Shown: in pieces, positions 54,814 to 63,387 of the stretch | Layout: every line of letters starts with the position of its first letter | Position numbering within the stretch: the first letter of the stretch is position 1 | Origin: Alphaproteobacteria bacterium | GTDB lineage: Bacteria; Pseudomonadota; Alphaproteobacteria; Rickettsiales; JABSSG01 | Assembly: GCA_030426905.1 (NCBI GenBank) | Contig: JAUHXQ010000001.1 | Span: 310,001-374,000 of the forward strand | Length of the DNA stretch: 64,000 nucleotides | Reading direction: 5' to 3' | Translations under genes and position numbers: made by a program | The notes under the pieces: model-generated | The model's input: the letters and a program-made list of their open reading frames with translations, nothing else | Told to the model about the DNA's origin: nothing | Databases searched by the model: none

Positions 54814-55755
54814 TTAACTTGCTGCTGCTTCAGTACTTAAATCCAAACTGTTTCCTGTGTTTCCTGCTAATGATGATGTTGGTGCAGTAGTAATTTTATG
54901 ATCATAATAAGGAAAATGAAAATAGTTTGTTGTTGTGCTATTTCGGTAATTCTCTAATTCTGGTGGAGTCATAGTACTAATATCTGATCTTGCTATAGGC
55001 GACTGTATTTCATACATATCATCATTATATTGTGAATCAGGTTCTTCGTGTATGTCATAAATAATGGCATGTTTCCCATCAATTTTATCTTTTATCTGTT
55101 CTTCTAGTTTTGATGCACTGTTTTTAACATGCGTCATTATTTTGCCAGCTTCTTCAAATGCTTCTTCAAAACATTTTGTTGCATGGAGGAAAAATTTGTC
55201 TTCACCTTCGTCTTTAGAGTATTCGTTTTCTATATCTGTAAATTTTTTATAATTTACTGCTTTTTTGTTCATATATTTAGGAGATTTTATACAGTTTTGC
55301 TGTCTTTGTAATAAAGAAGCACTGCGTTGGCTATTGTGTGGTTGATTATAAGAGTAAGTACTATGTGTGTAATCCCTATTATCATCATTATTACTAGAAT
55401 CGTAATGACTCTCATTAAGTGCTTCTTCTTGAGGGGTATATTGTGGGTGCCCGTAATATTGTGGATATGGTGTGTGTTGAAAGGGTAAGCAGGGGTAGTT
55501 ATTAAAATTATTGTTTAAAGTTAAAGGTTCTAACTCTTGAATAAGATTATAACCTGAATTCTGTTGAATGAGTGCGTTTCCAGTTGTAACTAATTCCTGT
55601 CTTGTACTCTCAATTTTAAATAACTCTTCTTCATTGTCTGAGCTAATTATTGATGTTACAGTATTATAACATTTAATAGCCTGTCTTAGATAGTATATTT
55701 TTGTATCATGCTTTTTTCTGTATGACTGAGCTACTTCAAGGGAGTGGTTTATCAT
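54814..55755 (-). CDS. C-terminal part of the interrupted effector-like gene
   Basis: This is the ATG-initiated remainder of 313 residues. It opens in the middle of a TPR-like helical region (SLEVAQSYRKKHDTKIYYL, AIKCYNTVTSI), then is rich in Tyr, Pro, Gln, Ser and Asn (about 80-150), then a coiled-coil-prone segment (about 180-225) and a Ser/Thr-rich tail ending in AAAS. No plausible ribosome-binding site precedes ATG 55755, which argues that this ATG is an internal methionine and not a true start. Confidence 0.5.
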   Translation of the reverse strand: MINHSLEVAQSYRKKHDTKIYYLRQAIKCYNTVTSIISSDNEEELFKIESTRQELVTTGNALIQQNSGYNLIQELEPLTLNNNFNNYPCLPFQHTPYPQYYGHPQYTPQEEALNESHYDSSNNDDNRDYTHSTYSYNQPHNSQRSASLLQRQQNCIKSPKYMNKKAVNYKKFTDIENEYSKDEGEDKFFLHATKCFEEAFEEAGKIMTHVKNSASKLEEQIKDKIDGKHAIIYDIHEEPDSQYNDDMYEIQSPIARSDISTMTPPELENYRNSTTTNYFHFPYYDHKITTAPTSSLAGNTGNSLDLSTEAAAS

Positions 55756-56829
55756 CTCTTGTAGAGTTTGTTGTACATAATTTTTATAAAGGTTAGTAGG
55801 ATCTAGGTTATTGCAGCTAGAATATTCTAATAATAAGCAGCAGCTATTATAAATGGCTTCTACATCCTGTTTTTCGGATCTTATGGCTATGTCGATTAGT
55901 GATGTTAAACTGCTGCATATTTCATTAGATTTAGGTAAGGAACCTATAAATTGATTATTTTCTTGCTGAATTAGGTTATTAGTGTCAGTATTTTTTTTAC
56001 AAACGTCAGTTTGAGTTTCTTCTGACTTAGCCTTTGGATATAAGGTAGTTTGGGTAGAAGTAGAAATGCTTCTATCGTTATAAAACTCAGGAGTACTTGC
56101 AGGTTTTTGTAACTCTTCCGGATTTGGGGATAATGAAGTAGAAGTTTCTTTTAAGGGGATAGCTTCATTTGTTTCATTGATTGCTGTTTTTTCTTCTTGC
56201 GTGCTGTCCTTCTCTACTTTTACTGCATTCAGAGTATTTGTGTCTGAATTTTTTTCTTTCTTTTTCTTTCTAGTAGAGGCACTGCTTTTTTTAGTAGGAG
56301 AGGATGCTTTTGTTACGTGCTCTTCTTTTGCATTCCTATTTCCTATTTCTGCTTGAAGTTCCTCTAAACTTTTACTTGTTACTGTAGATTTTTTTGTATT
56401 CTTATTTTTTGGGGTGGAATTATTGCTATTATCATTGTTTCCTTTAGTGGGGGATGGAGATTTGTTTCCTTCTTGCTTTTTAGTATGAATAGAATTCTTA
56501 TTTTTTCCTTTTTTGCCTGCTCCTATTCCTTTTTTTTGTTCTTCTTCGAACTCTTTTAATAATTCTTCTCTAATATTAGCAGACGTATCTTCTGATTTTT
56601 TTTGTTTATTAATAGAGTTTTCTATTAGGTCATTAATGTTTTTTTTAGTATCTTTAAAAAATTGGTTTTCTGGAAAATTTTGGGTTAAAAATTTGAGTAA
56701 TTCTTGAAAATGATCTTGATATATTTTGCTAGTGTAACTAGAAGAATTTTTAAAAATCTCTTTTATTACAGGGAATATTTCATTTAAAGTACTTGTAAAA
56801 ATGCTTGGACCTTTAGCTAGATGATTTTT

Positions 56830-57855
56830 CTAATGCCTTAGAGTTGCCTGCAGATTTTTTTCTAAATCTTTAGCACATACACAAGGTAAATAATTTATTT
56901 GTGAACTTAATAGTAGCATAAATTCTGTATGTTTTTCCCATAATTCTTTATTTCGGTCTGCATGATTAAAATATTTTTTTGCTTCATATGTATGTTTTAA
57001 CTGTAAATGGCATTTAGCTAGATAAAAGCTACAACCATAAACGTTATGATAAGTTGATGATACTTTTTCTAGTTTTGCTACAGCTTCTTCGTATTTTTGG
57101 TTATTAAAATGTTCTATACCTTCTCTAAATAATTTTTTATCTTCATCACTATGGGTGATTATCCTATTGATTGCATATTGTTGTAATTCTATAGGATTTT
57201 TTACTTCTGCTGCTTTGTTTTTACATGAGTAATTTGGATTTTGTGATATTATCTCTTCAGATAATGTTATAATTTTATCTACAAGCTTTTCAGTATTACT
57301 TTTATAAGAATTACATATATCAAATAGTAGTGATGCATATGTGAATTTTAAATCTAAATTATTAGATTTTTGTACTAGCTCGTAGAATTCTAGGAAGTGC
57401 TGGTAAAAATCATCTTTATGTTTACGTAATATATTAGAAAGTAACTCTGGAAGTTTATCAAAATATTTTAGCTCAAAATACAAGTGAATTTTATATATAT
57501 CCTCATTAATCTCATTGCCTATGGGATCGTTTTCATCGTAAACTAAATTTTTTTCCAAGTACTCAAGCACTGTTCCTTCCAGTTTTTTAGGGCTTTTTTC
57601 AATATCTTGCTTCAAGTCATCTAAGTGGTTTTGAGTTAGGTGTGAGATTATTTTTTTATTTACTAAGATGAATAAACCTTTACTAATGCCAAAGAGATCT
57701 CCTTTAGTATGTATAAATTTTGCTACTTCTGAATTTTTTTTAAGTGTATTATCTGGATAAGGTTTTTCTCTTATTTTTTGCCATATTGTAAAAGCTCTAT
57801 CTGTAAGTTTTTGCACAAAACTTTCTGTTACTATAGCTATGTCACCTTTTTCCAT
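56830..57855 (-). CDS. N-terminal part of the interrupted effector-like gene, TPR-like
   Basis: This 341-residue frame has its own start, with AGAGAGG just upstream of ATG 57855, and ends at the TAG 56830-56832. It is helical throughout; residues about 245-310 contain TPR-like pairs (LFREGIEHFNNQKYEEAVAKLEK, GCSFYLAKCHLQLKHTYEAKKYF). There is no signal peptide or membrane segment. If the amber codon is not read through, this is the product made. I do not recognise a family beyond the TPR-like part. Confidence 0.65.
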   Translation of the reverse strand: MEKGDIAIVTESFVQKLTDRAFTIWQKIREKPYPDNTLKKNSEVAKFIHTKGDLFGISKGLFILVNKKIISHLTQNHLDDLKQDIEKSPKKLEGTVLEYLEKNLVYDENDPIGNEINEDIYKIHLYFELKYFDKLPELLSNILRKHKDDFYQHFLEFYELVQKSNNLDLKFTYASLLFDICNSYKSNTEKLVDKIITLSEEIISQNPNYSCKNKAAEVKNPIELQQYAINRIITHSDEDKKLFREGIEHFNNQKYEEAVAKLEKVSSTYHNVYGCSFYLAKCHLQLKHTYEAKKYFNHADRNKELWEKHTEFMLLLSSQINYLPCVCAKDLEKNLQATLRH

Positions 57856-58088
57856 AACCTCTCTCTCTTTTTGTTATTTGATAAATTTAGACTAATATAC
57901 AAAATTTCTTGAAGAAACAAACATTTTTTGAGCTTTTATTGATTAACGTTACCAATTTGGTGCATAAATACGTTATATAAAAGACTCATAAAGATTTAAT
58001 TATATTTATTTAGCAAAATTATTTACCATATTCTTGTGGCATTAATGTTTTTGTAATACGATAGAGTAATTGTATTAGAGAGGGTGCT
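57856..58088. other. Divergent intergenic region
   Basis: This 233-bp AT-rich region separates the start of the minus-strand effector-like gene from the small plus-strand gene. It holds an 8-bp palindrome TAACGTTA near 57945. TTGTGG (58034-58039) with TACGAT (58057-58062, 17-bp spacing) is a weak promoter candidate for the small gene. I see no other feature. Confidence 0.35.
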
Positions 58089-58265
58089 ATGTTTTCATTT
58101 TTAAAGAGGCCACAAGCTAAGATTACAGCGGAGAAGTTAGCTGAGTTGTACAATGAAATATATCATGATGATCTAAGCAACAATAAACAAGATATTAAAA
58201 AACTGATTTTAGGTAGTAGATTACAATATAATATAATCTATAATGCGGTTAAAAAATATTTATAG
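58089..58265 (+). CDS. Small hypothetical protein, 58 residues
   Basis: An intact 58-codon frame (MFSFLKRPQAKITAEKLAEL..., ending AVKKYL) with a good ribosome-binding site, GAGAGGG at about 58078-58084, ahead of ATG 58089. The product is basic and helical with no signal peptide. It is 48 bp upstream of mutM on the same strand and may be cotranscribed. I do not recognise the family. The combination of site, codon use and position makes it a likely real gene rather than a chance frame. Confidence 0.6.
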   Translation: MFSFLKRPQAKITAEKLAELYNEIYHDDLSNNKQDIKKLILGSRLQYNIIYNAVKKYL

Positions 58266-58313
58266 AGTATCGTGCAATAGCAAAAGCCGATATTTTAGAG
58301 AAAGTACCGATAA

Positions 58314-59132
58314 ATGCCTGAGTTGCCAGAAGTTGAAACAATCAAAGAAGGATTAAAGAAAATATGCGTAAATGCAGCTATTGTGTATAGTGAGTTGCAT
58401 ACTGTAAAACTAAGGAAAAAAATACCAGAAAATCTTCCTGATTTTCTAAAGAATAATATTATTCATGCTGTTGAACGGAGAGCTAAATATCTCATATTAA
58501 GATTTAATAGAGGTAGTTTGTTAATCCATTTTGGTATGACTGGTAGGATAAATATTGCAAAAAATTATCAAAAATCACCACACGAGCATTTAACTTTGTA
58601 TTTAGATAATGGTTTTATTTTGAGTTTTTGTGATCCTAGAAGATTTGGCAGTATTACTTGGGCTGTTGATAATATTGATGAAGATTTGTTATTTATAAAT
58701 TGTGGCTTAGAGCCTTTTTCACCTAAGTTTACTGCTGATTATTTATATGAGAAATCTAAAAGGCGTCAGGTTGCGATTAAAAATTTTCTTATGGATAATA
58801 AAGTTGTAGTTGGGATAGGGAATATATATGCTAGTGAGATTTTATTTCGTGCTCAGATACATCCTCAAAGAAAAACTAATACAATTTCTAAAAATGATGC
58901 TAAAAGAATTTATGCTGCAGTTATATTGATATTGAACAATGCCATTAGGGCAGGAGGAACAACAATTCGAGATTTTCGTGATCATCAAGGTAAATTAGGT
59001 TATTTTGCACAAGAGCTTTTAGTTTATGGTAAAGAAAATGAAAATTGCATGAGATGTGGTGATGAAACACAGATATTAAGAAGCGTGATTAACGGTCGAA
59101 GTAGCTATTATTGCTCTATATGCCAAATATAA
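58314..59132 (+). CDS. mutM: Formamidopyrimidine-DNA glycosylase
   Basis: MutM/Fpg removes 8-oxoguanine and formamidopyrimidines. The 272-residue protein starts with the catalytic PELPEVETI (Pro2 nucleophile, Glu3), has the HFGMTGRI and DPRRFGS motifs, the helix-two-turn-helix segment GIGNIYASEILFRA and a complete C-terminal zinc finger (CMRCG...YYCSIC). The initiator Met must be removed to expose Pro2. Confidence 0.97.
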   Translation: MPELPEVETIKEGLKKICVNAAIVYSELHTVKLRKKIPENLPDFLKNNIIHAVERRAKYLILRFNRGSLLIHFGMTGRINIAKNYQKSPHEHLTLYLDNGFILSFCDPRRFGSITWAVDNIDEDLLFINCGLEPFSPKFTADYLYEKSKRRQVAIKNFLMDNKVVVGIGNIYASEILFRAQIHPQRKTNTISKNDAKRIYAAVILILNNAIRAGGTTIRDFRDHQGKLGYFAQELLVYGKENENCMRCGDETQILRSVINGRSSYYCSICQI

Positions 59133-59151
59133 TTTGGTATTTATAATGAGG

Positions 59152-60069
59152 CTATTTAGATAGTCTGAAATAAAAATCATAAAAATTTCTATATACCTCA
59201 TCTACAGTTAATGAAGACATAATCTTATCGAGAGGAGCATTGATTATCAAGCTTTTATCACAGCCAAAAGGCGAATATATTTCTTGTGGAGTTGGGCCGA
59301 ATAAGGCTATTAAAGGAGTGTTGGTTGCTGCTGCTAGATGCATCAATCCTGAATCATTACCAAGGAATAATGTTGAAAATTTGAGTGCTGCTGCAGTGGT
59401 CATTATATCTTCATTAATCAATGAAATTGCTTTGTCTTTTAAAACATCAAGCAATGGTTTGCATTTACTAAATTCATTTGGTGCAGCAGTAATAATAAAT
59501 TTTATTTTGCTAAAACTGGGATGTTTCAATATTTTTTTGACTAGCTTACAGTAATTTTCTATAGGCCATGTTTTTGGAGGCCAGTTAGTAGTAGGAGCAA
59601 TAGTGATAAACTCTGCACCATCGTTTTTGTTTAACATCTTTTCTGTTTTCTTATAAAGGTCTTCTTTGATTGGTACATGAGGATAAGGTATGTTTTTCTC
59701 GTTGAGGAAATAGGACATTCTTTGAGAAAAGTGATAAGTATTTTTTACATGCTTATTCATTTTATAAAAGCGCTTATTAGTATTTAAAAAGAGCGATATA
59801 TAAGAATGTCTGCAATCTACAACAATATCCCATTTTGTTGTACAAACCTGAGTCCACAATAAGAACCAATGCAAACCAAACTGCTTTTTTATTATAGGAT
59901 ATATTTTTACTACATTGCTATAAGCTTTATAAATAGGTGCAGCTGATTTACCTACAATTACTGTGATTTTGCTTTCTGGATATTTTTTAATAAAATGTTG
60001 TAAAATGCTAGTGTTTAATATTGCATCTCCTAGATGTATGTAAGTAATGAATAAAATGTTGCAAGTCAT
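59152..60069 (-). CDS. Glycosyltransferase family 9 (heptosyltransferase-like)
   Basis: The 305-residue protein has the GT9 two-domain layout: N-terminal ITYIHLGDAILNTSILQHF (acceptor side) and C-terminal TIAPTTNWPPKTWPIENY and LGNDSGLMHLAAATNTPLIALFGPT (ADP-sugar binding). GT9 enzymes add heptose or related sugars to lipopolysaccharide core. The presence of envelope sugar enzymes in this lineage is variable, and the precise sugar is not known. It lies 6 bp after the rsmA stop and is the last gene of the cca-rsmA-GT9 run on the minus strand. Confidence 0.88.
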   Translation of the reverse strand: MTCNILFITYIHLGDAILNTSILQHFIKKYPESKITVIVGKSAAPIYKAYSNVVKIYPIIKKQFGLHWFLLWTQVCTTKWDIVVDCRHSYISLFLNTNKRFYKMNKHVKNTYHFSQRMSYFLNEKNIPYPHVPIKEDLYKKTEKMLNKNDGAEFITIAPTTNWPPKTWPIENYCKLVKKILKHPSFSKIKFIITAAPNEFSKCKPLLDVLKDKAISLINEDIMTTAAALKFSTLFLGNDSGLMHLAAATNTPLIALFGPTPQEIYSPFGCDKSLIINAPLDKIMSSLTVDEVYRNFYDFYFRLSK

Positions 60070-60075
60070 AAAGGG

Positions 60076-60900
60076 TTATTTGTTATAGATGATTTGTGTT
60101 AAGCGTACGAAATCACTTATTGAAAGATTTTCTGGTCTTAATGTTCCTTCTAGGTGGAATTTATTTAAAATATCATCTGTATTGTTGACTAACTTTTTTA
60201 AGCTACTGCGAATCATTTTTCTTCTTTGATTGAACAGCGTCTCGCATACTGTCTTCAGTTGATCATATAGCTTTAGTCTTTCTATAATATCTTTTTTAGG
60301 AGCAACAGTAATCACAGATGAATCAACTTTGGGTTCGGGATAAAAAGATTTTGGTGATACATTGAATAATATTGAAGTATCGCATAGATATTGAATTAGT
60401 ACTGATAGAATACCGTAAGATTTATTATTAGGCTTAGATACGATTCGTTCTGCTACTTCTTTTTGAAACATTAAAGTTAACCTATCAAACAGATAAATTT
60501 TTTTTAACCATTTAAACATTAGTACTGTAGAAATGTTATAAGGTAAATTAGATATTAATGATATTTTATTGTTTTTAGCGAGAGTATTTTCGTCAAATTT
60601 TAGTGCATTTGCAGATATTATGTGTAACTTTTCTGGATAAAATTTTGCTAATTCTTGTAAGGCAGCGATACATTTTTTATCATATTCTAAAGCAAATACT
60701 AGTTTTGCGTTGCTATCTGCGAGTTGCTTTGTGAGTGCTCCCATGCCTGCTCCTATTTCTAAGACAACTTTATCAGTTAAATCGCCGCAATATTCTATAA
60801 TTTTGCTACTAATGTTATCATCTATAAGGAAGTTTTGCCCCAATCGTTTAGATGGATTAATACTGTATTCTTTAATCAGTGAGAGAGGTGCCTTATTCAT
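60076..60900 (-). CDS. rsmA: 16S rRNA dimethyladenosine transferase RsmA (KsgA)
   Basis: RsmA dimethylates A1518 and A1519 of 16S rRNA late in 30S assembly. The 274-residue protein has KRLGQNFLID, SAM motif I LEIGAGMGALTKQL and the catalytic SNLPYNIS. It overlaps the 3' end of cca by 8 bp on the same strand. Confidence 0.97.
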   Translation of the reverse strand: MNKAPLSLIKEYSINPSKRLGQNFLIDDNISSKIIEYCGDLTDKVVLEIGAGMGALTKQLADSNAKLVFALEYDKKCIAALQELAKFYPEKLHIISANALKFDENTLAKNNKISLISNLPYNISTVLMFKWLKKIYLFDRLTLMFQKEVAERIVSKPNNKSYGILSVLIQYLCDTSILFNVSPKSFYPEPKVDSSVITVAPKKDIIERLKLYDQLKTVCETLFNQRRKMIRSSLKKLVNNTDDILNKFHLEGTLRPENLSISDFVRLTQIIYNK

Positions 60901-62137
60901 TATTTTTTTTGATTGATTGAGAAATAAAATTCATTAATTCATCTTTTGTTGCTTTGAATTCAGAATTACACCAATAATTTTCTGCACTAGAGATAAGATT
61001 TTTAATATATGGTCCTGGTTCTAAGTTAAATTTATTAAGTAAATCTCTTCCCTTGATTGGAAAATCTGGTATGTCACTATTGATAATTTTCTTGATTTTA
61101 TCAAAAACATTTGTAAATTTTTTAGGGTCTTTGTTCTCTCTAGAAAGTAGATACACTATTGTATCTAAAGCTATTTCTTTATGCACATAAACAAAGTTAT
61201 ATACGTTATTTGTAATGTCACTTAAATTTCTACGAGTGGTATTGTAAATGTTTTTTAGATAGTTTTTTTCTTTATTAGATAATCGAAATAGGTAATATAA
61301 GGTTTCAATGGAGATATTATTTAACTCAGCAATTGTGAAAACATCCAATAAAATACTTGTTTGATAGCTATAGTGATGATTTATTTGACTAATACTGCTC
61401 AACATAAAAATAGTTTTTTCTTGAATTTTGGATTTAAAAAGATGCTCTAGTACATTGCTGTTTAGCATTAATTCTAAGGTTGCTAGTTTGTCTTCATGCA
61501 TTAAAATTTTATAGAATTCATGATATTTTCTTTCTCCTGATAATATTTCTATTCTTTCAGCGTATTGAATACAAGCATCTAGGGAGTCCTTATCTATACT
61601 ATGGTGTTTCCCATAGTAGGTATAAAATCGGAAAAACCTCATTATTCTTAAAAAGTCTTCTTGTACTCTTTCTTCTGGTTCACCAACAAATTTTACAATT
61701 CCTTGTTTTAAGTCATTTTCACCACCGAAATAATCATATAGTTTTTGCTGGTAAGGGCAGTAACTCATAGCATTGATAGTGAAATCTCTGCGCAGAGCAT
61801 CTTCGTCCCAATTATCGGTATACTCTATTGATGTTGCTCTTCTTCCATCTGTTTCTATATCTTTACGTAAAGTAGTTATTTCATAAGGGTATTCATCAAT
61901 AATTATAGTAATTGTACCAAAGCTTTTTCCTATATCTAAAGTTTTAAAACCTTTGTTAGCAAATATTTTTTCTACTTGATCTGGTACTAAAGTTGTTGCA
62001 ATATCTACATCTCTTATCTCTTTGTTTGCTATAGAATCTCTAACACAACCACCTACAAAGCGACTTTCGGCGCCAGCTTCTTTTAAGATGTTGAATATTG
62101 TTTTTACTTTTTTAAAATTATCTAAATCTTTAAACAT
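60893..62137 (-). CDS. cca: CCA tRNA nucleotidyltransferase / poly(A) polymerase family
   Basis: The 414-residue class II nucleotidyltransferase has ESRFVGGCVRDSI, the metal motif DVDIATTL, the ERxxxDFTINAMSY segment (ALRRDFTINAMSY) and the RNA-binding RIMRFFRFY. Both tRNA genes in this window encode CCA, so here it would repair tRNA ends; a poly(A) polymerase role cannot be excluded. It heads the cca-rsmA-GT9 run. Confidence 0.93.
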   Translation of the reverse strand: MFKDLDNFKKVKTIFNILKEAGAESRFVGGCVRDSIANKEIRDVDIATTLVPDQVEKIFANKGFKTLDIGKSFGTITIIIDEYPYEITTLRKDIETDGRRATSIEYTDNWDEDALRRDFTINAMSYCPYQQKLYDYFGGENDLKQGIVKFVGEPEERVQEDFLRIMRFFRFYTYYGKHHSIDKDSLDACIQYAERIEILSGERKYHEFYKILMHEDKLATLELMLNSNVLEHLFKSKIQEKTIFMLSSISQINHHYSYQTSILLDVFTIAELNNISIETLYYLFRLSNKEKNYLKNIYNTTRRNLSDITNNVYNFVYVHKEIALDTIVYLLSRENKDPKKFTNVFDKIKKIINSDIPDFPIKGRDLLNKFNLEPGPYIKNLISSAENYWCNSEFKATKDELMNFISQSIKKNNE

Positions 62138-62275
62138 TGTTACTCAGAATATAAAAAATGTATTATATTAGAATATATACAGAAATTGATATTTAAAATT
62201 AATTACTATATTATGATGTTATTGTGTATTAAACAACGATGCTTAAAAACTTTAAAATAACGGACTAATAATCTC

Positions 62276-62974
62276 ATGACAGCGCAAGTTACAGTAAATT
62301 CTATTTCAAACACAAAATCCTTAATCAGTTTAATTTCTGGTGCAGATTTTACTGTGCAAATCATCATGTTACTTTTATTTATAGCATCAATTTGGTCTTG
62401 GGCAATAATTATAGACAAATATTTGTGCTTACGTAAGGTAAAACAAAAAATTAATAATTTTGAACATATTTTTAGTGAAGATAACATTGCTTCTTTATTT
62501 AATAAATTGAAAAATTCTGTTTCTTCGCCGATAGAGCATGTATTTGTTTCTGCAATGAATGAATATGGGAAAATTTTAACAAATAAAAATGCTGACAAAG
62601 CTAAAAATAAAATTGATACTATCATTTTTACTGCTAAAAATAAGCATATTGGTGCATTAGAAAAAAACTTAAGTTATCTTGCCACTATTTCTTCTGCGGC
62701 CCCTTTTATTGGTTTGCTTGGTACTGTTTGGGGTATTATGCATAGTTTCCAATCTATTGCGGCATCAAAGAATACTTCTCTTGCGGTTGTTGCTCCTGGC
62801 ATTGCTGAAGCTTTACTTGCTACGGCTTTGGGATTGTTGGCTGCAATTCCAGCTCTAATATTTTATAATATATTAACTGCAAAAATTCATGAAATAGAAA
62901 ACAGATTAGCTAATTTTGCTACAGAACTTAGTTCTATATTATCTCACAGATTAGACGCAGATATTAATGAGTGA
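62276..62974 (+). CDS. tolQ: Tol-Pal system proton-channel protein TolQ
   Basis: TolQ with TolR uses the proton-motive force to drive TolA during outer-membrane constriction. The 232-residue protein has three membrane helices: about 26-45 (IMLLLFIASIWSWAIII), then TISSAAPFIGLLGTVWGIMHSF and PGIAEALLATALGLLAAIPALIFYNIL with the conserved Thr/Pro channel residues. It overlaps tolR by 8 bp. An overlapping minus-strand frame is a shadow. Confidence 0.95.
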   Translation: MTAQVTVNSISNTKSLISLISGADFTVQIIMLLLFIASIWSWAIIIDKYLCLRKVKQKINNFEHIFSEDNIASLFNKLKNSVSSPIEHVFVSAMNEYGKILTNKNADKAKNKIDTIIFTAKNKHIGALEKNLSYLATISSAAPFIGLLGTVWGIMHSFQSIAASKNTSLAVVAPGIAEALLATALGLLAAIPALIFYNILTAKIHEIENRLANFATELSSILSHRLDADINE

Positions 62975-63383
62975 CTTGAATAAATTTTATAAAACAGCAA
63001 ACAAGAATGTTATTAATTACATTAATGTTACTCCACTAGTTGATGTGATGTTAGTATTATTAATTATTTTTATGATAACTTCTCCTATGTTGGTTAGTGG
63101 AATTAATGTAGATCTACCTAAGTCTAATGCTCGCCCTCTTCAAGGACAAGATGAGCCAATAGCAATTACGGTTGATAGGTTTGGCAATGCTTATATTAAC
63201 AATAATAGTATAAAACAAGAGATGATTGTTAAAAAATTAAAAGCAATTACTCGTGAAAAATATGATACTAGATTATTTGTTAGGGGAGATAAATCAACAA
63301 ATTATGGCAAGATTATAAAAGTAGTAAGCCTTATAAATAAAGCTGGTTTTTCAAAAGTGTCTTTAGTGACTGATGTAGAATAA
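62967..63383 (+). CDS. tolR: Tol-Pal system protein TolR
   Basis: The 138-residue ExbD/TolR protein has a short cytoplasmic N-terminus, one membrane helix with the proton-carrying Asp (INVTPLVDVMLVLLIIFMIT) and a periplasmic domain (VDLPKSNARPLQ, FVRGDKSTNYGKIIKVVSLINKAGF). It completes the TolQR motor and is followed by tolA after 4 bp. Confidence 0.95.
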   Translation: MSDLNKFYKTANKNVINYINVTPLVDVMLVLLIIFMITSPMLVSGINVDLPKSNARPLQGQDEPIAITVDRFGNAYINNNSIKQEMIVKKLKAITREKYDTRLFVRGDKSTNYGKIIKVVSLINKAGFSKVSLVTDVE

Positions 63384-63387
63384 CTAT

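Larger units (their letters stand above)
54814..57855 (-). pseudogene. Continuous effector-like reading frame interrupted by one amber codon
   Basis: From ATG 57855 to the stop at 54814 one frame runs for 1,014 codons with a single internal stop, TAG at 56830-56832. The 358 codons between that stop and the first later ATG (55755) contain no ATG, GTG or TTG, yet have coding character: helical ends flank a long Lys/Glu/Asn/Ser/Thr/Pro-rich linker, and the helical segment continues across the 55755 ATG without a break. The simplest reading is one gene of about 1,013 residues carrying a nonsense mutation, or translated by readthrough. A second option is initiation at the in-frame ATT 56802, which has AAAGG seven bases upstream. 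No signal peptide. Confidence 0.7.

Noticed and set aside
62206..62625. 139-codon minus-strand frame overlapping tolQ
   Set aside because: It lies entirely across the start of a certain gene, has no supporting similarity and fits the antisense shadow of hydrophobic codons.
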